64,000 nucleotides of DNA from Cytobacillus depressus (GCF_008923245.1 NZ_WBOS01000001.1:124001-188000), one strand, 5' to 3'; positions 46,635-56,070 are shown, counted from the stretch's first letter. Numbers and translations are program-made. Notes: generated by a model from the sequence alone, not told the origin.

Positions 46635-46766
46635 TCTAGCTCCAGCGCCTACCCCCGACGTACTGGACGTACTAGTGTAGACAATGCGACAGGATAAGGA
46701 AAGCTTCTTGGAATAATCACCGCAGGAACAATCTGCACTTTGATTGTTCCGAAGGCGCTTCCGCAT
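46634..46766 (+). repeat. Palindromic repeat family, copy D, overlapping the EAL-HDOD gene end
   Basis: Starts TGTCTAGCTCCAGCGCCTA and ends AAGGCGCTTCCGCATTTC, with the AACAATC...GATTGTT dyad also seen in copy C. Its right end overlaps the last codons of the gene on the minus strand. Confidence 0.85.
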
Positions 46767-48021
46767 TTCTATTTTTTAAAATGAATTTTTCCTCTTCGAC
46801 AAGTTCATTCGACCAATTTAATGATTCTGCGTACAATTTAAATAAGTCTTTCTCATCTATGTTTAAAACTTTACATTTTTCGCTTATTACATTCCATTGA
46901 GCTGTTTCCACGGCAAGAACAAGATCAAGAACTTCCTTAAGGTTATTTTCTTGACCAGTTAATGCACCGCAAATCTCTTCGTCAAGCGGGAGATCCTGCA
47001 AAATCGAATTCATTGGCATAGACAAGATTGAATCCATTATTGAAAACATTCCTGTCATGAAATAGCTAGGAGAGGGTGCCCGATTTACCCGAAGCTTTTC
47101 AATTTCTTCACATAATTTTGCCCGTGTCAAACTTATTTGAATCTTTTCCTGTGAAATACTTCTCTTTTCAACTGTCGATTCCCTAACGGCAAGTACATAT
47201 ATCCACTTCTCTAATTCAATCAAGCCTAGCAATACGACAGCCTGTTTAATGGAATTAATTTTTTGCTTCGGCCTGAAGGCAGGAGAATTGATTAATTTTA
47301 ATAATTTATAAGATAAGGATATATCCCTTTCAATTAATTCCGTAATCCGATCAATACTCGGTTCATTTGTTGCCAAATTTCGGATCATTTCATAATAGGA
47401 GTGGAAATAAGTTGGCACGTCACGAGTAGATAAAATGCTCGGTTTAGCAAAGAAAAACCCTTGGAAATAATGATATCCTCGCTTCTTCGCTTCTTCAAAT
47501 ACTTCTCTCGTTTCTACCTTTTCGGCAATTAATTTTATATTCATTGATTTAACTATCAGTTCAATATTATCTCTCATTTCCGGGGTTGTGAATAGAAAGT
47601 CAACTTTCACAATGTCCGCAAGCTTGAGGAGCTCATATGCATAATTATTTTCCTCATTAAAAACAAAATCATCAAGCGCAATCTGATAGCCTAACTCCTT
47701 CAATTCGCGGCAAATTTCTACTATCTCAGCATTCGGTTCAACAGACTCGAGAATTTCCACGATCACTTCCCGCGGACGAAAATATGTTGGCAGTCTTAGT
47801 TTTAAAAGCTTTTCGGTAAAGTTAATAAAACAAGGCTTGCCATTTGATAGCTTATCAATGCCAATATTTAAAAAGCTATTAATAATTAGTTCGGTTGTTG
47901 CTTGATCTCCATCTATATTCGGAAATGCATTTACACTTTGATTACTACGGTAAAGGAGCTCATATCCAAATACTTCCTCATTGACGTTAAAAATCGGCTG
48001 TCTTGCTACAAAAACCTCCAT
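46717..48021 (-). CDS. EAL-HDOD signalling protein (YuxH-like)
   Basis: 434 residues from ATG at 48019-48021, MEVFVARQPIFNVNEEVFGY; the upstream extension has no site. Residues 1-200 form an EAL-like domain in which the usual EAL motif is replaced by GYELLYR and the catalytic Glu/Asp set is degenerate, so it probably does not cleave c-di-GMP. Residues about 200-400 form an HDOD domain. B. subtilis YuxH is about 409 residues. The last 15 or so residues (NAEAPSEQSKCRLFLR) are encoded by the repeat copy D, so the original C-terminus was replaced. Confidence 0.88.
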   Translation of the reverse strand: MEVFVARQPIFNVNEEVFGYELLYRSNQSVNAFPNIDGDQATTELIINSFLNIGIDKLSNGKPCFINFTEKLLKLRLPTYFRPREVIVEILESVEPNAEIVEICRELKELGYQIALDDFVFNEENNYAYELLKLADIVKVDFLFTTPEMRDNIELIVKSMNIKLIAEKVETREVFEEAKKRGYHYFQGFFFAKPSILSTRDVPTYFHSYYEMIRNLATNEPSIDRITELIERDISLSYKLLKLINSPAFRPKQKINSIKQAVVLLGLIELEKWIYVLAVRESTVEKRSISQEKIQISLTRAKLCEEIEKLRVNRAPSPSYFMTGMFSIMDSILSMPMNSILQDLPLDEEICGALTGQENNLKEVLDLVLAVETAQWNVISEKCKVLNIDEKDLFKLYAESLNWSNELVEEEKFILKNRNAEAPSEQSKCRLFLR

Positions 48022-48164
48022 CTTCAACCTCCGACAGTTTCTGCATATATTCTTCAATATTGTATACAATTCAACCTGCTCATTTTGTCGAATTATAGAA
48101 TAAGTTAAATTATATTTCGAATATTATTTCATTGACAGCCCACTTCCAACAAGTTTATTTAGAC

Positions 48165-48635
48165 CTATTTTGCTAATTGTTTAAATAAGTTACCCATTTC
48201 AATAGCCCCAACTGCTGCATCCCAGCCTTTATTTCCGGCCTTTGTGCCGGCCCTTTCGATTGCCTGTTCAATTGTATCGGTTGTCAATACACCAAAAATA
48301 ATTGGAATTCCGCTTTGCATGCCAGTTGTAGCCACACCTTTAGAGACTTCATTACTAACGAAATCAAAATGTGGAGTGGCTCCTCGAATAACGGTTCCTA
48401 ACGTAATAATTGCATCAAATTTCTCTGATTCCGCAAGCTTCTTTGCCGCTAATGGGATTTCGAATACACCTGGCACCCAAACAACGGTTACATCCTCTTC
48501 AGCAACCCCATGACGCTTTAACGCATCCTCTGCTCCACTTAATAATTTCCCTGTAATAAATTCATTAAATCGTGATACGACAATCCCAATTTTTAATCCT
48601 CTTCCTACTAAATGTCCTTCTATTACTTTCTTCAT
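48165..48635 (-). CDS. ribH: 6,7-dimethyl-8-ribityllumazine synthase
   Basis: 156 residues. [43 protein letters not shown] (catalytic His) and [16 protein letters not shown] are complete. Condenses the pyrimidine from RibD with dihydroxybutanone phosphate; forms the 60-mer cage with RibE in Bacillus. It is separated from ribBA by a repeat element of about 210 bases. Confidence 0.96.
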   Translation of the reverse strand: MKKVIEGHLVGRGLKIGIVVSRFNEFITGKLLSGAEDALKRHGVAEEDVTVVWVPGVFEIPLAAKKLAESEKFDAIITLGTVIRGATPHFDFVSNEVSKGVATTGMQSGIPIIFGVLTTDTIEQAIERAGTKAGNKGWDAAVGAIEMGNLFKQLAK

Positions 48636-48662
48636 TATCCATCTCTCCTCTTATAATTTGGC

Positions 48663-48875
48663 TTAGCCTTCAAAGTTTGCCCGTGATTTCCGCTGTGGGC
48701 ACTTGCTTTCCACGGGGAGGGACGGGAGCCTCCTCGGCGTTACCACCTGTGGGGTCTCCCGCTTCCCTCTATTCCCGCAGGACATTGAATAAACATCCGT
48801 GAATGGACACCGCACGGCAAAACGCATATGCATTTTGGAGGAGTCAAGTGCCCTCCGCTCCAATCAACTCAGAAA
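48663..48875 (-). repeat. GC-rich Bacillus-type intergenic repeat within the rib operon
   Basis: GC content is far above the surroundings. Landmarks are CCGCTGTGGGCACTTGCTTT, CCTCCTCGGCGTTACC, CTGTGGGGTCTCCCG, TTCCCGCAGGA and GAGTCAAGTGCCCTCCGCTC; the ends share the reverse-complementary GGGCACTTG/CAAGTGCCC. I recall near-identical elements in many Bacillaceae intergenic regions. An internal stretch (about 48783-48838) seems to be an added segment. A frame open through it is not a gene. Confidence 0.8.
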
Positions 48876-48923
48876 ATTAAATTAAATTCACACTAATAAA
48901 GCAACAAACTTTTCTAATACAAC

Positions 48924-50117
48924 CTATATTTTTAATAAATGACCAAGCTTCGTTTTTTTCGTTTTTAAGTATGCTTCATTTTCGCTTTTGGTCGGCAATT
49001 GTAATGGGACACGTTCTGTCACTTCAAGTCCATATCCACCTAATCCTGCTATTTTGCGCGGATTATTTGTCAACAGCCGCATTTTTTTCACGCCAAGATC
49101 TCGTAGTATTTGGGCGCCGACTCCGTAATCCCGTAAATCATCGTCAAATCCAAGCTTATGATTGGCTTCAACCGTGTCGTACCCTTCCTCTTGCAGTTTG
49201 TAAGCCTTCATTTTATTAATTAAGCCGATACCTCTGCCTTCCTGCCTCATATAAAGAAGAATGCCTTTTCCTTCCTTTTCTATTTGTGTTAATGCGGCTC
49301 CCAGCTGAGGACCACAGTCACATCGATTTGAACCGAAAACATCCCCTGTTAAACATTCCGAATGCACACGTAATAGTACGGGTTCATCTTCAGTGATTTC
49401 ACCTTTTACTAATGCGACATGCTCCTTGCCATCCAATTTGCTCGTATAGCCAACTGCTCTGAAAAAGCCATATTCAGTCGGCAGTTGAATATCTGCCTCT
49501 CTTTTTACAAGTGAATCATGCTCTATCCGGTATTCGATTAATTGTTGAATCGTGATCATTTTTAAATCAAATTTTTGGGCGATGAGCTCTAAATCATTTA
49601 CTCGAGCCATCGTTCCGTCATCCTTCATGATTTCACAAATAATTCCCGCAGGCTTTGCCCCAGCTAATCTCGCTAAATCGACAGCTGCCTCCGTATGTCC
49701 TGCCCTTCTGAGTACACCGCCTTCTTTAGCAATCAAGGGAAAAATATGACCAGGGCGATTAAATTCATTAGGATGTGCATCCTCTCTCATCATTCTTTCG
49801 ATTGTAAAGGCCCTTTCAAAAGCACTAATGCCTGTCGTTGTTTCTTTATGATCAATTGAAACTGTAAATGCTGTTCCGCGGCTGTCTGTATTCCGTTCAA
49901 CCATTGGTAACAATTCAAGTTTGGCAGCTAATTCTTCAGAAATGGGTGTGCAAATTAGTCCCCTTCCTTCTTTCGCCATAAAGTTTATAGTTTCGGGGGT
50001 AACATACTCTGCAATGGAAAGAAAATCTCCTTCATTTTCCCTGTCTTCATCATCACAGACAATAATGACTTTTCCTGCCTTTAAATCCTCTATTGCTTCC
50101 TTTATTTCACTGAACAC
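48924..50117 (-). CDS. ribBA: Bifunctional DHBP synthase / GTP cyclohydrolase II
   Basis: 397 residues. The N-terminal half makes dihydroxybutanone phosphate ([38 protein letters not shown]) and the C-terminal half opens GTP, with zinc Cys in [18 protein letters not shown] and [11 protein letters not shown]. Third gene of the operon. Confidence 0.97.
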   Translation of the reverse strand: MFSEIKEAIEDLKAGKVIIVCDDEDRENEGDFLSIAEYVTPETINFMAKEGRGLICTPISEELAAKLELLPMVERNTDSRGTAFTVSIDHKETTTGISAFERAFTIERMMREDAHPNEFNRPGHIFPLIAKEGGVLRRAGHTEAAVDLARLAGAKPAGIICEIMKDDGTMARVNDLELIAQKFDLKMITIQQLIEYRIEHDSLVKREADIQLPTEYGFFRAVGYTSKLDGKEHVALVKGEITEDEPVLLRVHSECLTGDVFGSNRCDCGPQLGAALTQIEKEGKGILLYMRQEGRGIGLINKMKAYKLQEEGYDTVEANHKLGFDDDLRDYGVGAQILRDLGVKKMRLLTNNPRKIAGLGGYGLEVTERVPLQLPTKSENEAYLKTKKTKLGHLLKI

Positions 50118-50146
50118 GGCTTATACCTCCTGCTTCGTCTTTATGA

Positions 50147-50800
50147 TTAAAAAAACCCGTTTTCTTTTAGAAAATTTTCTGAAATCCCAACATTCTTTTC
50201 CTTATTTTCTTGTTCTTTTAATGTAAATGAATACAAATATTTAGCGAGCATATCAAATTCCAAATTCACCTTTTCACCAACCTGCTTCAAGCCAAGAATG
50301 GTTTCTTTTGCTGTATGCGGAATGATAGAAACGGTTACCGATTCATCTGTCACACCGAAAATAGTCAGCGAGATCCCATCAATGGCAATCGAGCCTTTCA
50401 TTAAGAGAAGATGACTAAAGGAATTAGGGATTGAAATTTCAATATAGATCGCATTTTCACTCGGTGATTTTTTTAAAATATGGCCTGTCCCATCGACATG
50501 CCCTGTTACAAAATGCCCGCCAAACCGGCCATTGGCTGCCATCGCTCTTTCAAGATTTACTTTGGATCCTTGCTTTAATAAAGATAAGGAAGTGCTCTTA
50601 AACGTTTCCGGCATGACATCGAGAGAAAACGAATCTTGATTAAATTCCGTTACAGTCAAACAAACACCATTAACAGAAACACTGTCACCAAGATGAATAT
50701 CATGTAATATCTTTGAAGCTTGAATCGTTAATTGAATCGTACTGCCAATTTGGACAGCCTTTTTTATTGTGCCTAATTCCTCAATAATTCCCGTGAACAT
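50147..50800 (-). CDS. ribE: Riboflavin synthase alpha chain
   Basis: 217 residues with two lumazine-binding repeats: MFTGIIEELGTIKKA...VNGVCLTV and GGHFVTGHVDGTGHI...IDGISLTIFGV. Dismutates two ribityllumazines to riboflavin. ATG overlaps the ribD end by 28 bases and has GAGGAGTCTAACGG. Confidence 0.96.
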   Translation of the reverse strand: MFTGIIEELGTIKKAVQIGSTIQLTIQASKILHDIHLGDSVSVNGVCLTVTEFNQDSFSLDVMPETFKSTSLSLLKQGSKVNLERAMAANGRFGGHFVTGHVDGTGHILKKSPSENAIYIEISIPNSFSHLLLMKGSIAIDGISLTIFGVTDESVTVSIIPHTAKETILGLKQVGEKVNLEFDMLAKYLYSFTLKEQENKEKNVGISENFLKENGFF

Positions 50801-51897
50801 CCGTTAGACTCCTCCTTATGAGGCTTAGCAATAATTTTCAAATCACAGCCTATATGTTGAACTGATTCAAATTGAAGCTTATTTGCAAATTGAACAAGTT
50901 CAACTCCACTTCCACCTACGAAAGGAATCGCTGATTTTCCGCCAATAATTTTTGGCGCAATATATAAAATGATTTGCTGAAAGGCGTTACTTTTGATAAA
51001 AGAAGAATGAATTTCTGAACCGCCTTCAACGAGAATAGACATGATTTTTCTCTTTCCTAAATCAAATAAAACTTCATTGATATCAATGGTTGATTTTGAT
51101 AATGGACAAATCTCGATTCCTAAATTTCGGAAAGTATCAGCCTTTTTTGAATCTATGTCATTTCCAGTATAAATAATCGTTTTTACAGCTTGATCTTGAA
51201 TCACATTGGATTCAAGCGGTGTACGCAAATGCGTATCTAACACTATTCGAATGGGATTCTTTCCACCTCGGGGCAGTCTGGTGGTTAAATGCGGATTATC
51301 TTGAATGATTGTATTCACGCCTGTCAGGATGGCGTCATGTTCATGTCTTAGCTGGTGAACATCTAATCTGGACTCTGGAGAGGTAATCCATTTGCTGTCA
51401 CCTGTTTTCGCGGCAGTCTTCCCATCTAATGAGGCAGCTGCCTTTATCGTTACGTAAGGGGTGTTCGTTTGAATATAGTGAAAAAAATGTTCATTTATGG
51501 AATGAGCTTCTTCTTTACCGATACCAATTTCTACTTCAACTCCTGCAGCCTTTAATTTAGCGACTCCTTGGCCTGCAACGAGAGGATTTGGATCAAGTTC
51601 AGCCACCACTACTCTTTTAACCCCAGATCGGATAATTAAATCTGCACAAGGGGGCGTTTTTCCAAAATGGCTGCATGGCTCAAGAGTTACATACATGTCT
51701 GCTCCTCGAGCTCTCTCGCCGGCTGCTTGAAGAGCATGGACTTCCGCATGAGGGGTTCCCGCCTTTAAGTGTGCGCCAAAGCCAAGGACTTCACCATCCT
51801 TCACAACAACAGCTCCAACCTTTGGATTTGGACTTGTTTGTCCACTTGTTGTCCGAGCCATTGTTAACGCCAATTCCATATATTTTTGGTCTTGCAT
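50773..51897 (-). CDS. ribD: Bifunctional pyrimidine deaminase / reductase RibD
   Basis: 374 residues. The deaminase domain has the zinc set HAEVHAL and TLEPCSHFGKTPPCADLI; the reductase domain begins near residue 150 (VTIKAAASLDGKTA, GVNTIIQDNPHLTTR, SILVEGGSEIHSSF). First gene after the FMN riboswitch; 35 bases separate its start from the leader terminator. Confidence 0.97.
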   Translation of the reverse strand: MQDQKYMELALTMARTTSGQTSPNPKVGAVVVKDGEVLGFGAHLKAGTPHAEVHALQAAGERARGADMYVTLEPCSHFGKTPPCADLIIRSGVKRVVVAELDPNPLVAGQGVAKLKAAGVEVEIGIGKEEAHSINEHFFHYIQTNTPYVTIKAAASLDGKTAAKTGDSKWITSPESRLDVHQLRHEHDAILTGVNTIIQDNPHLTTRLPRGGKNPIRIVLDTHLRTPLESNVIQDQAVKTIIYTGNDIDSKKADTFRNLGIEICPLSKSTIDINEVLFDLGKRKIMSILVEGGSEIHSSFIKSNAFQQIILYIAPKIIGGKSAIPFVGGSGVELVQFANKLQFESVQHIGCDLKIIAKPHKEESNGCSRELLRN

Positions 51898-51931
51898 ATA
51901 CTAACTCCTTTCCGCTTAAATCTTCCCCAGA

Positions 51932-51968
51932 TAAAACAAAACCCGTACAAAGATCTTGTACGGGGCAA
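51932..51968 (-). terminator. Riboswitch terminator of the rib operon
   Basis: CCCCGTACAAG and TTGTACGGGTTTTGTTTT on the minus strand; the FMN-bound state should allow it to form. Confidence 0.88.
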
Positions 51969-52019
51969 AAAGCATAGTTAAATAAGCGTAAAGAAACATA
52001 TTTTTTACGCAAACATCAT

Positions 52020-52168
52020 CCATTCCTTCTCCCATCCAGACTTTAACTGTCGGCTTTGGAGTTTCACCAAATCCACCGTTTTCAAAAATTGAAACCGGGT
52101 CACGGACTAAGAGGACAGCAATCCTCATCACCGCCGGTTGGGAATTTCACCCTGCCCCGAAGGAATAT
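52020..52168 (-). promoter_or_regulatory. FMN riboswitch (RFN element)
   Basis: On the minus strand: CTTCGGGGCAGGGTGAAATT, CCCAACCGGCGGTGAT, TTAGTCCGTGACCCG, GGTGGATTTGGTGAAACTCC, AAAGCCGACAGTTAAAGTCT and GGATGGGAGAAGG. All conserved arms are present. It turns off ribDEBAH when FMN is plentiful. Confidence 0.97.
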
Positions 52169-52186
52169 TTATTCGAATGTAAACTT

Positions 52187-52215
52187 ATTATCTCGGACAA
52201 CTGCAGAAAATGCAA
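52187..52215 (-). promoter_or_regulatory. Promoter of the rib operon
   Basis: TTGCAT (52210-52215), 17-base spacer, GATAAT (52187-52192) on the minus strand, about 20 bases ahead of the FMN riboswitch. Confidence 0.75.
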
Positions 52216-52288
52216 GTTTTGTTTATTGTTACATTCGTACCATTTACTATTGAGAAAAAACAAAAGATGCCTCAAGACAGGGCTACTT

Positions 52289-53026
52289 TTACTGAAATTG
52301 TCTGCCAGAAAGCACGAGATTTAGAAATTCTAACTCATCAAAAGTTAAATCCTTTAATGCTGCTTTCTTTTCCCATTGATCAGACGTAATTATTCCTTTT
52401 TCTCTTGCCTTTTTAAGTGTATTTGCTGCCTCTGCCCATTGCCAATCGGCCCAATTTGGTTTCATACCACTCAACTTCCTTTCTTGTATTGGTTTTTGCT
52501 TTAATCCAAAAGCTTTAACTAAGCCATTAACATGTCCTTGAGCAAGTCCCTCTAGAAATGAGTCTTGTTTAAGTTTCGCGGCATCATCTTTGTGGTCTAT
52601 AAAACCATTCTCTGTCAGTAATGCTGACATATTTGATTCACGAAGCATGTGAAAATTGGCCTACTTCTTTCCTCGACCAATTAAATCGATTTGTGCCAAG
52701 ATTTCGTCGTGGATAATATTTTGATAGGTTGTTGTTGGAGCGCCAATGCGAGGATAAACATAGCTTTCAAATCCTGTACCACCCCCAGAGTTGATGTGAA
52801 CCGATAATAAGAAGTCTGCTCCCCATGCATTCGCCATATCGGTTCGCTGAGTAAGTTCAAGTGTTTGGTCAGAATCACGGCTCAAATTAATCTGAGCGTT
52901 TTCATATTGAGATAGTAAATCACGAATTTTTTTAGAAATGGACAATGTTAAATCCTTCTCCTGCAGTCCATTTCCAATCGCTCCTGAGTCAGTCCCACCA
53001 TGCCCCGGGTCAATGAAAATTTTCAC
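52289..53026 (-). pseudogene. N-acetylmuramoyl-L-alanine amidase (Amidase_3) with an internal amber stop
   Basis: Residues 1-121 run from MKIFIDPGHGGTDSGAIGNG (zinc His and Glu partner) through SVHINSGGGTGFESYVY, then meet TAG at 52661-52663. The same frame continues ANFHMLRESNMSALLTENGF with the catalytic Glu, and ends in a C-terminal motif (WADWQWAEAANTLKKAREKG) typical of phage and prophage endolysins. A single base change (CAG to TAG, expected RGKKQANFH) explains the break. With the stop, neither half should be active; a restart at ATG 52648 would give only the C-terminal half. Confidence 0.88.
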
Positions 53027-53052
53027 TATACTCCCCTCCTTGTCATATTCAT

Positions 53053-53316
53053 TTAAACTGTACTAGAAAACTTGCAAAATGACGCAACTATTTCAATCCG
53101 TTTACCATCCTTTATTTCCTCAGTCTTCTTTTTGTACACTTGGCCGGTCCAGCTGGAAATGACCTTCATGCCAAAAAGATTGTTTGCCTTAACAGCTAAT
53201 TCAGAGCGGCCAAAGTCACTTTCCAAAATAGCTTGCGCAATGGTAAGATAAGCTAGAATTCCTTCCTCTTTCATGTATTTTACAGAAAATGGTGCAACCC
53301 ATTCGATAAAGTTCAA
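53053..53316 (-). pseudogene. Truncated glucosaminidase (GH73) relic
   Basis: 87 residues beginning MNFIEWVAPFSVKYMKEEGI and holding TIAQAILESDFGRSELA (with the catalytic Glu) and NNLFGMKVISSWTG. Full GH73 domains are about 150 residues; this one ends abruptly at ASFCKFSSTV, in the strand before the expected second half. It lies 26 bases upstream of the amidase, so both look like parts of a former lysis cassette. Confidence 0.75.
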
Positions 53317-53578
53317 TATTTTCTCACCTCCACAATTATTTTATGTCTACATTTTAAACATGTTTGTACAGATGACCTTCCACGTTTCTCCAGTTTCTTT
53401 CACATAAATCTAATATTTTTCTTCCACACAAAACATGAAATACACATCTCTTTGCTACTTATATGGCAATATTAATGAATAAACAAAATAGATCTTCAAA
53501 GGATAGTATTAAAATAAAACCTTAGTAATCGAAAAATCGTTTAACGTTTATTTAATAATGGAAGGAAAATGTTGTGTA

Positions 53579-54382
53579 ATGGAAACTAGAGAACAATTAA
53601 TTCATGAATTAAAAAAGTGCGAGGATTGGGAAAAGAGCCAAAGTGGTATATGGTTCTGGGAGAAGATCGGTCGGCTGCCATTTAAGCTACTGGACAAGAT
53701 GACACCGATAGTTATACAGAAAAAAATCGGTGTCATCCTCGATGAACTCGGTAATTATATCCAATCAGGCGGAAGATATTTAAGCTCCATGTCTTCACTG
53801 AAAAAGCACTATCCTCATAAACGTATAAGCAAATTAGAAGACTTAAATCACATTGCCATTTCTGAAATGGATACGGCAGTCTCAAAATTGACGAAAAATC
53901 GCAAGAGATTTGCAACTATTCAAGGGGCGAGTACAGGGGTGGGCGGAATTCTTACTTTATCAATTGACATCCCTGTTTTACTCGGCATTCAATTAAAAAC
54001 ACTGCAAGATCTTGCCATTTGCTATGGCTTTGATCCGAATGATAAAAAAGAAAGAATGTTTATTGTAAAGATTCTTCAATTTGTTTCTTCTGATATTGTT
54101 GGGAAAAAAGCGATATTAAAACAGCTTTCGGCTATCGATTCTCCAAATGATAAAGGAAATAGAGAAGTCATTTCAGAAATTCAAGGGTGGCGAGAGGTTG
54201 TCTTTACATACAGAGATCACATCGGCTGGAAAAAGCTTTTTCAAATGATCCCGGTTGCGGGCCTCCTTTTTGGTGCCTTCATTAATCGATCAGCTGTCAA
54301 TGATATTGCGGAAGCAGGTATGATGCTTTATCGTAAACGAAGAATTAAGGAAAGACTAACTGTAAATCTTGAGAAGATATAG
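53579..54382 (+). CDS. EcsC family protein
   Basis: 267 residues from ATG 53579 (GGAAGGAAA 9-13 bases upstream); a start seven codons earlier is possible. FATIQGASTGVGGILTLSID and LLGIQLKTLQDLAICYGFDP followed by IPVAGLLFGAFINRSAVNDI match EcsC-like proteins (about 250 residues, two hydrophobic patches). Here the gene is not linked to ecsAB. Membrane-associated, role unknown. Confidence 0.88.
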   Translation: METREQLIHELKKCEDWEKSQSGIWFWEKIGRLPFKLLDKMTPIVIQKKIGVILDELGNYIQSGGRYLSSMSSLKKHYPHKRISKLEDLNHIAISEMDTAVSKLTKNRKRFATIQGASTGVGGILTLSIDIPVLLGIQLKTLQDLAICYGFDPNDKKERMFIVKILQFVSSDIVGKKAILKQLSAIDSPNDKGNREVISEIQGWREVVFTYRDHIGWKKLFQMIPVAGLLFGAFINRSAVNDIAEAGMMLYRKRRIKERLTVNLEKI

Positions 54383-54383
54383 A

Positions 54384-54425
54384 AAAACTGCATTGCTAAC
54401 AAGCAATGCAGTGCCTCTTTTCCTA
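54384..54425. terminator. Bidirectional terminator between ecsC-like and tlpA-like genes
   Basis: AAAACTGCATTGCT and AGCAATGCAGT form a 12-bp stem with a three-base loop. Confidence 0.85.
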
Positions 54426-54998
54426 TGGCAAACGTTGTATTTCCTTCTCCATCGCCTCTTCGTTTACGGCTCCCAATACTTTTTTCCGAATCACACCATC
54501 AGAGTCAACGAAAAAGCTTGTAGGGTACGCCATGATCCCATAATCATGAGATACAGCCCCATTTTCATCAAGTGGAATTGTGAAGGTTAGCTCATAATCT
54601 TCAATAAATCGCTCGACATTATTAATATTTTTTTCAGATGAAGTAATGTTTACAGCTATAATTTCAAAACCATCGTTTTTATATTTGTGATAAAGCTTTT
54701 CCATATGCGGCATTTCAGATCTACAAGGAGGACACCATGTCGCCCAAAAGTTCAACAGAACCGTCTTTCCTTTATAATCACTAAGCTTTACCGGATTCCC
54801 TTTCAAATCCAATAGTTCAAAGTCTGGCGCTCTTTGGCCTTCTTCTATGCCAATTTTAAGTTTATCAAGGTTCTCAACTCTTTCATACTTTTGAAGCTGA
54901 TTTAGATTCTTGACAATACCTTTGTCTTTAAGGATCGTTTGATCAACAATAAATAAACAAAGAATAATAATTCCTGCAACTAATAGAAACTTCTTCAT
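54423..54998 (-). CDS. Membrane-anchored thioredoxin-like protein (TlpA/ResA family)
   Basis: 191 residues from ATG 54996-54998 behind GAGGTGTGTT. One N-terminal membrane anchor, then an extracellular thioredoxin fold with LNFWATWCPPCRSEMPHMEK; the CPPC active site matches StoA-like reductants (ResA has CEPC), and the cis-Pro is in GIMAYPTSFFVD. It probably keeps cysteines of extracytoplasmic proteins reduced, for example in cytochrome c or spore cortex synthesis; the exact partner is unknown. Confidence 0.88.
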   Translation of the reverse strand: MKKFLLVAGIIILCLFIVDQTILKDKGIVKNLNQLQKYERVENLDKLKIGIEEGQRAPDFELLDLKGNPVKLSDYKGKTVLLNFWATWCPPCRSEMPHMEKLYHKYKNDGFEIIAVNITSSEKNINNVERFIEDYELTFTIPLDENGAVSHDYGIMAYPTSFFVDSDGVIRKKVLGAVNEEAMEKEIQRLP

Positions 54999-55102
54999 AA
55001 CACACCTCAACATTAAATCCTAATGCTTAATCATTGCTTCAATCATACTATATCTGTAATCCATTCGCCATGTATAAAAACGAACAGTTTTATACGCTAA
55101 TT

Positions 55103-55891
55103 TTAATGATTGGAACAGCGAAAGAGTTTCATTAAAATGGCGTATATAAAAAGCCGCTCATCTACTGATAAGACCTTATCAAATGATAAAACAGGTGTAT
55201 TCGGATCTTTAAATCGACTCCCCCATTCTAGTGGAATCAAGCCTTTTCGGAGCCTTGCCTCCACATTAGATTTTTGATTTACAAATTGATAATCCATAAA
55301 GAGAAAAGATTGCTTGACGGTCATTTTTTTCCTTTCGTTTTGAAAGATCATTTGAGAGCGGCTATTAGATCGTTTAATGAATACTTGAGAGATTACTTCA
55401 AAATTTGCATCTGTTATTATGATTTCATTTTTTTTTAATATAAACGAGCCATTGAGCCGGTTTTTGCCATCGTAAAGTCCATATCTTTTTCTCATTAGTC
55501 CTTCGAAAAAATAAGGCATAAACCAACGATATGACGAAAACCTTAAATCTCTTATTTCGCCAATTACTTGTCCACCCGCTTCAAAGATTAGCATTCTTAA
55601 AGTCGGAGCCGGCAGAAATTTAAGAAGTACCTGCTCCTCCTCAAAAAGGGTAGTTTGTTTCTCTGCTCCATTCCATTCATTGAATATTTCTTTCGTGCGT
55701 ATATCATTTATTAAATAGATTTGATAGCAAAAAAAACTATACGCTAAAAAAGGGATAATTAAATAGACCATTTTTCCTTCTGGGGTGGCAATAATTCCAT
55801 AAATGATGAAGAAAAATGGAGGGATGAGTGAAGCTAGACTTGCATTTAAAGAAGCTGAGGCTGTTTTTCGGTAATAATCTTGTATATTCAT
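55103..55891 (-). CDS. Uncharacterised protein with two N-terminal membrane segments
   Basis: 262 residues from ATG 55889-55891 (GTTAGGAGATTTGGTT). Two hydrophobic segments near residues 18-40 and 43-62, then a soluble domain with IFEAGGQVIGEIRDLRF and RKRYGLYDGKNRLNGSFILK, which resembles an LURP/tubby-like or scramblase-like beta barrel repeat. This resemblance is weak. No function can be named. Confidence 0.7.
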   Translation of the reverse strand: MNIQDYYRKTASASLNASLASLIPPFFFIIYGIIATPEGKMVYLIIPFLAYSFFCYQIYLINDIRTKEIFNEWNGAEKQTTLFEEEQVLLKFLPAPTLRMLIFEAGGQVIGEIRDLRFSSYRWFMPYFFEGLMRKRYGLYDGKNRLNGSFILKKNEIIITDANFEVISQVFIKRSNSRSQMIFQNERKKMTVKQSFLFMDYQFVNQKSNVEARLRKGLIPLEWGSRFKDPNTPVLSFDKVLSVDERLFIYAILMKLFRCSNH

Positions 55892-55945
55892 AACCAAATC
55901 TCCTAACTTCAAAAAAGGGAATTCCTTACTATTCATTCATATGAT

Positions 55946-55987
55946 ATAGTTCAACTAACAATCAGTGGGGATTGTTAGTTGAACTAT
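55946..55987. repeat. Perfect 18-bp inverted repeat with a 6-base loop
   Basis: ATAGTTCAACTAACAATC (55946-55963) and its exact reverse complement (55970-55987). Lies 55 bases upstream of the minus-strand gene start; no T run on either side. Confidence 0.9.
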
Positions 55988-55998
55988 TTCGGGCCTTT

Positions 55999-56070
55999 AC
56001 GGGCAGTTGAACCCTCTTTCTTCTTTAGTGTTTAAATTTAAACCTTGAAGTAGGGGTTTTTACTGCCCGT
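55999..56070. repeat. Second inverted repeat, ACGGGCAG/CTGCCCGT
   Basis: ACGGGCAG (55999-56006) and CTGCCCGT (56063-56070), with inner ACCCT/AGGGGT; directly next to the 18-bp palindrome, and both share a GTTGAAC core. Confidence 0.7.

Noticed and set aside
48663-48863. Minus-strand 66-codon frame
   Set aside because: It lies entirely in the GC-rich intergenic repeat in the rib operon.
51791-52131. Minus-strand frames of 71-73 codons ahead of ribD
   Set aside because: They fall in the FMN riboswitch and its terminator.
52289-53316. Complete prophage
   Set aside because: Only two damaged lysis-type hydrolases are present; no phage structural, integrase or holin gene is next to them.
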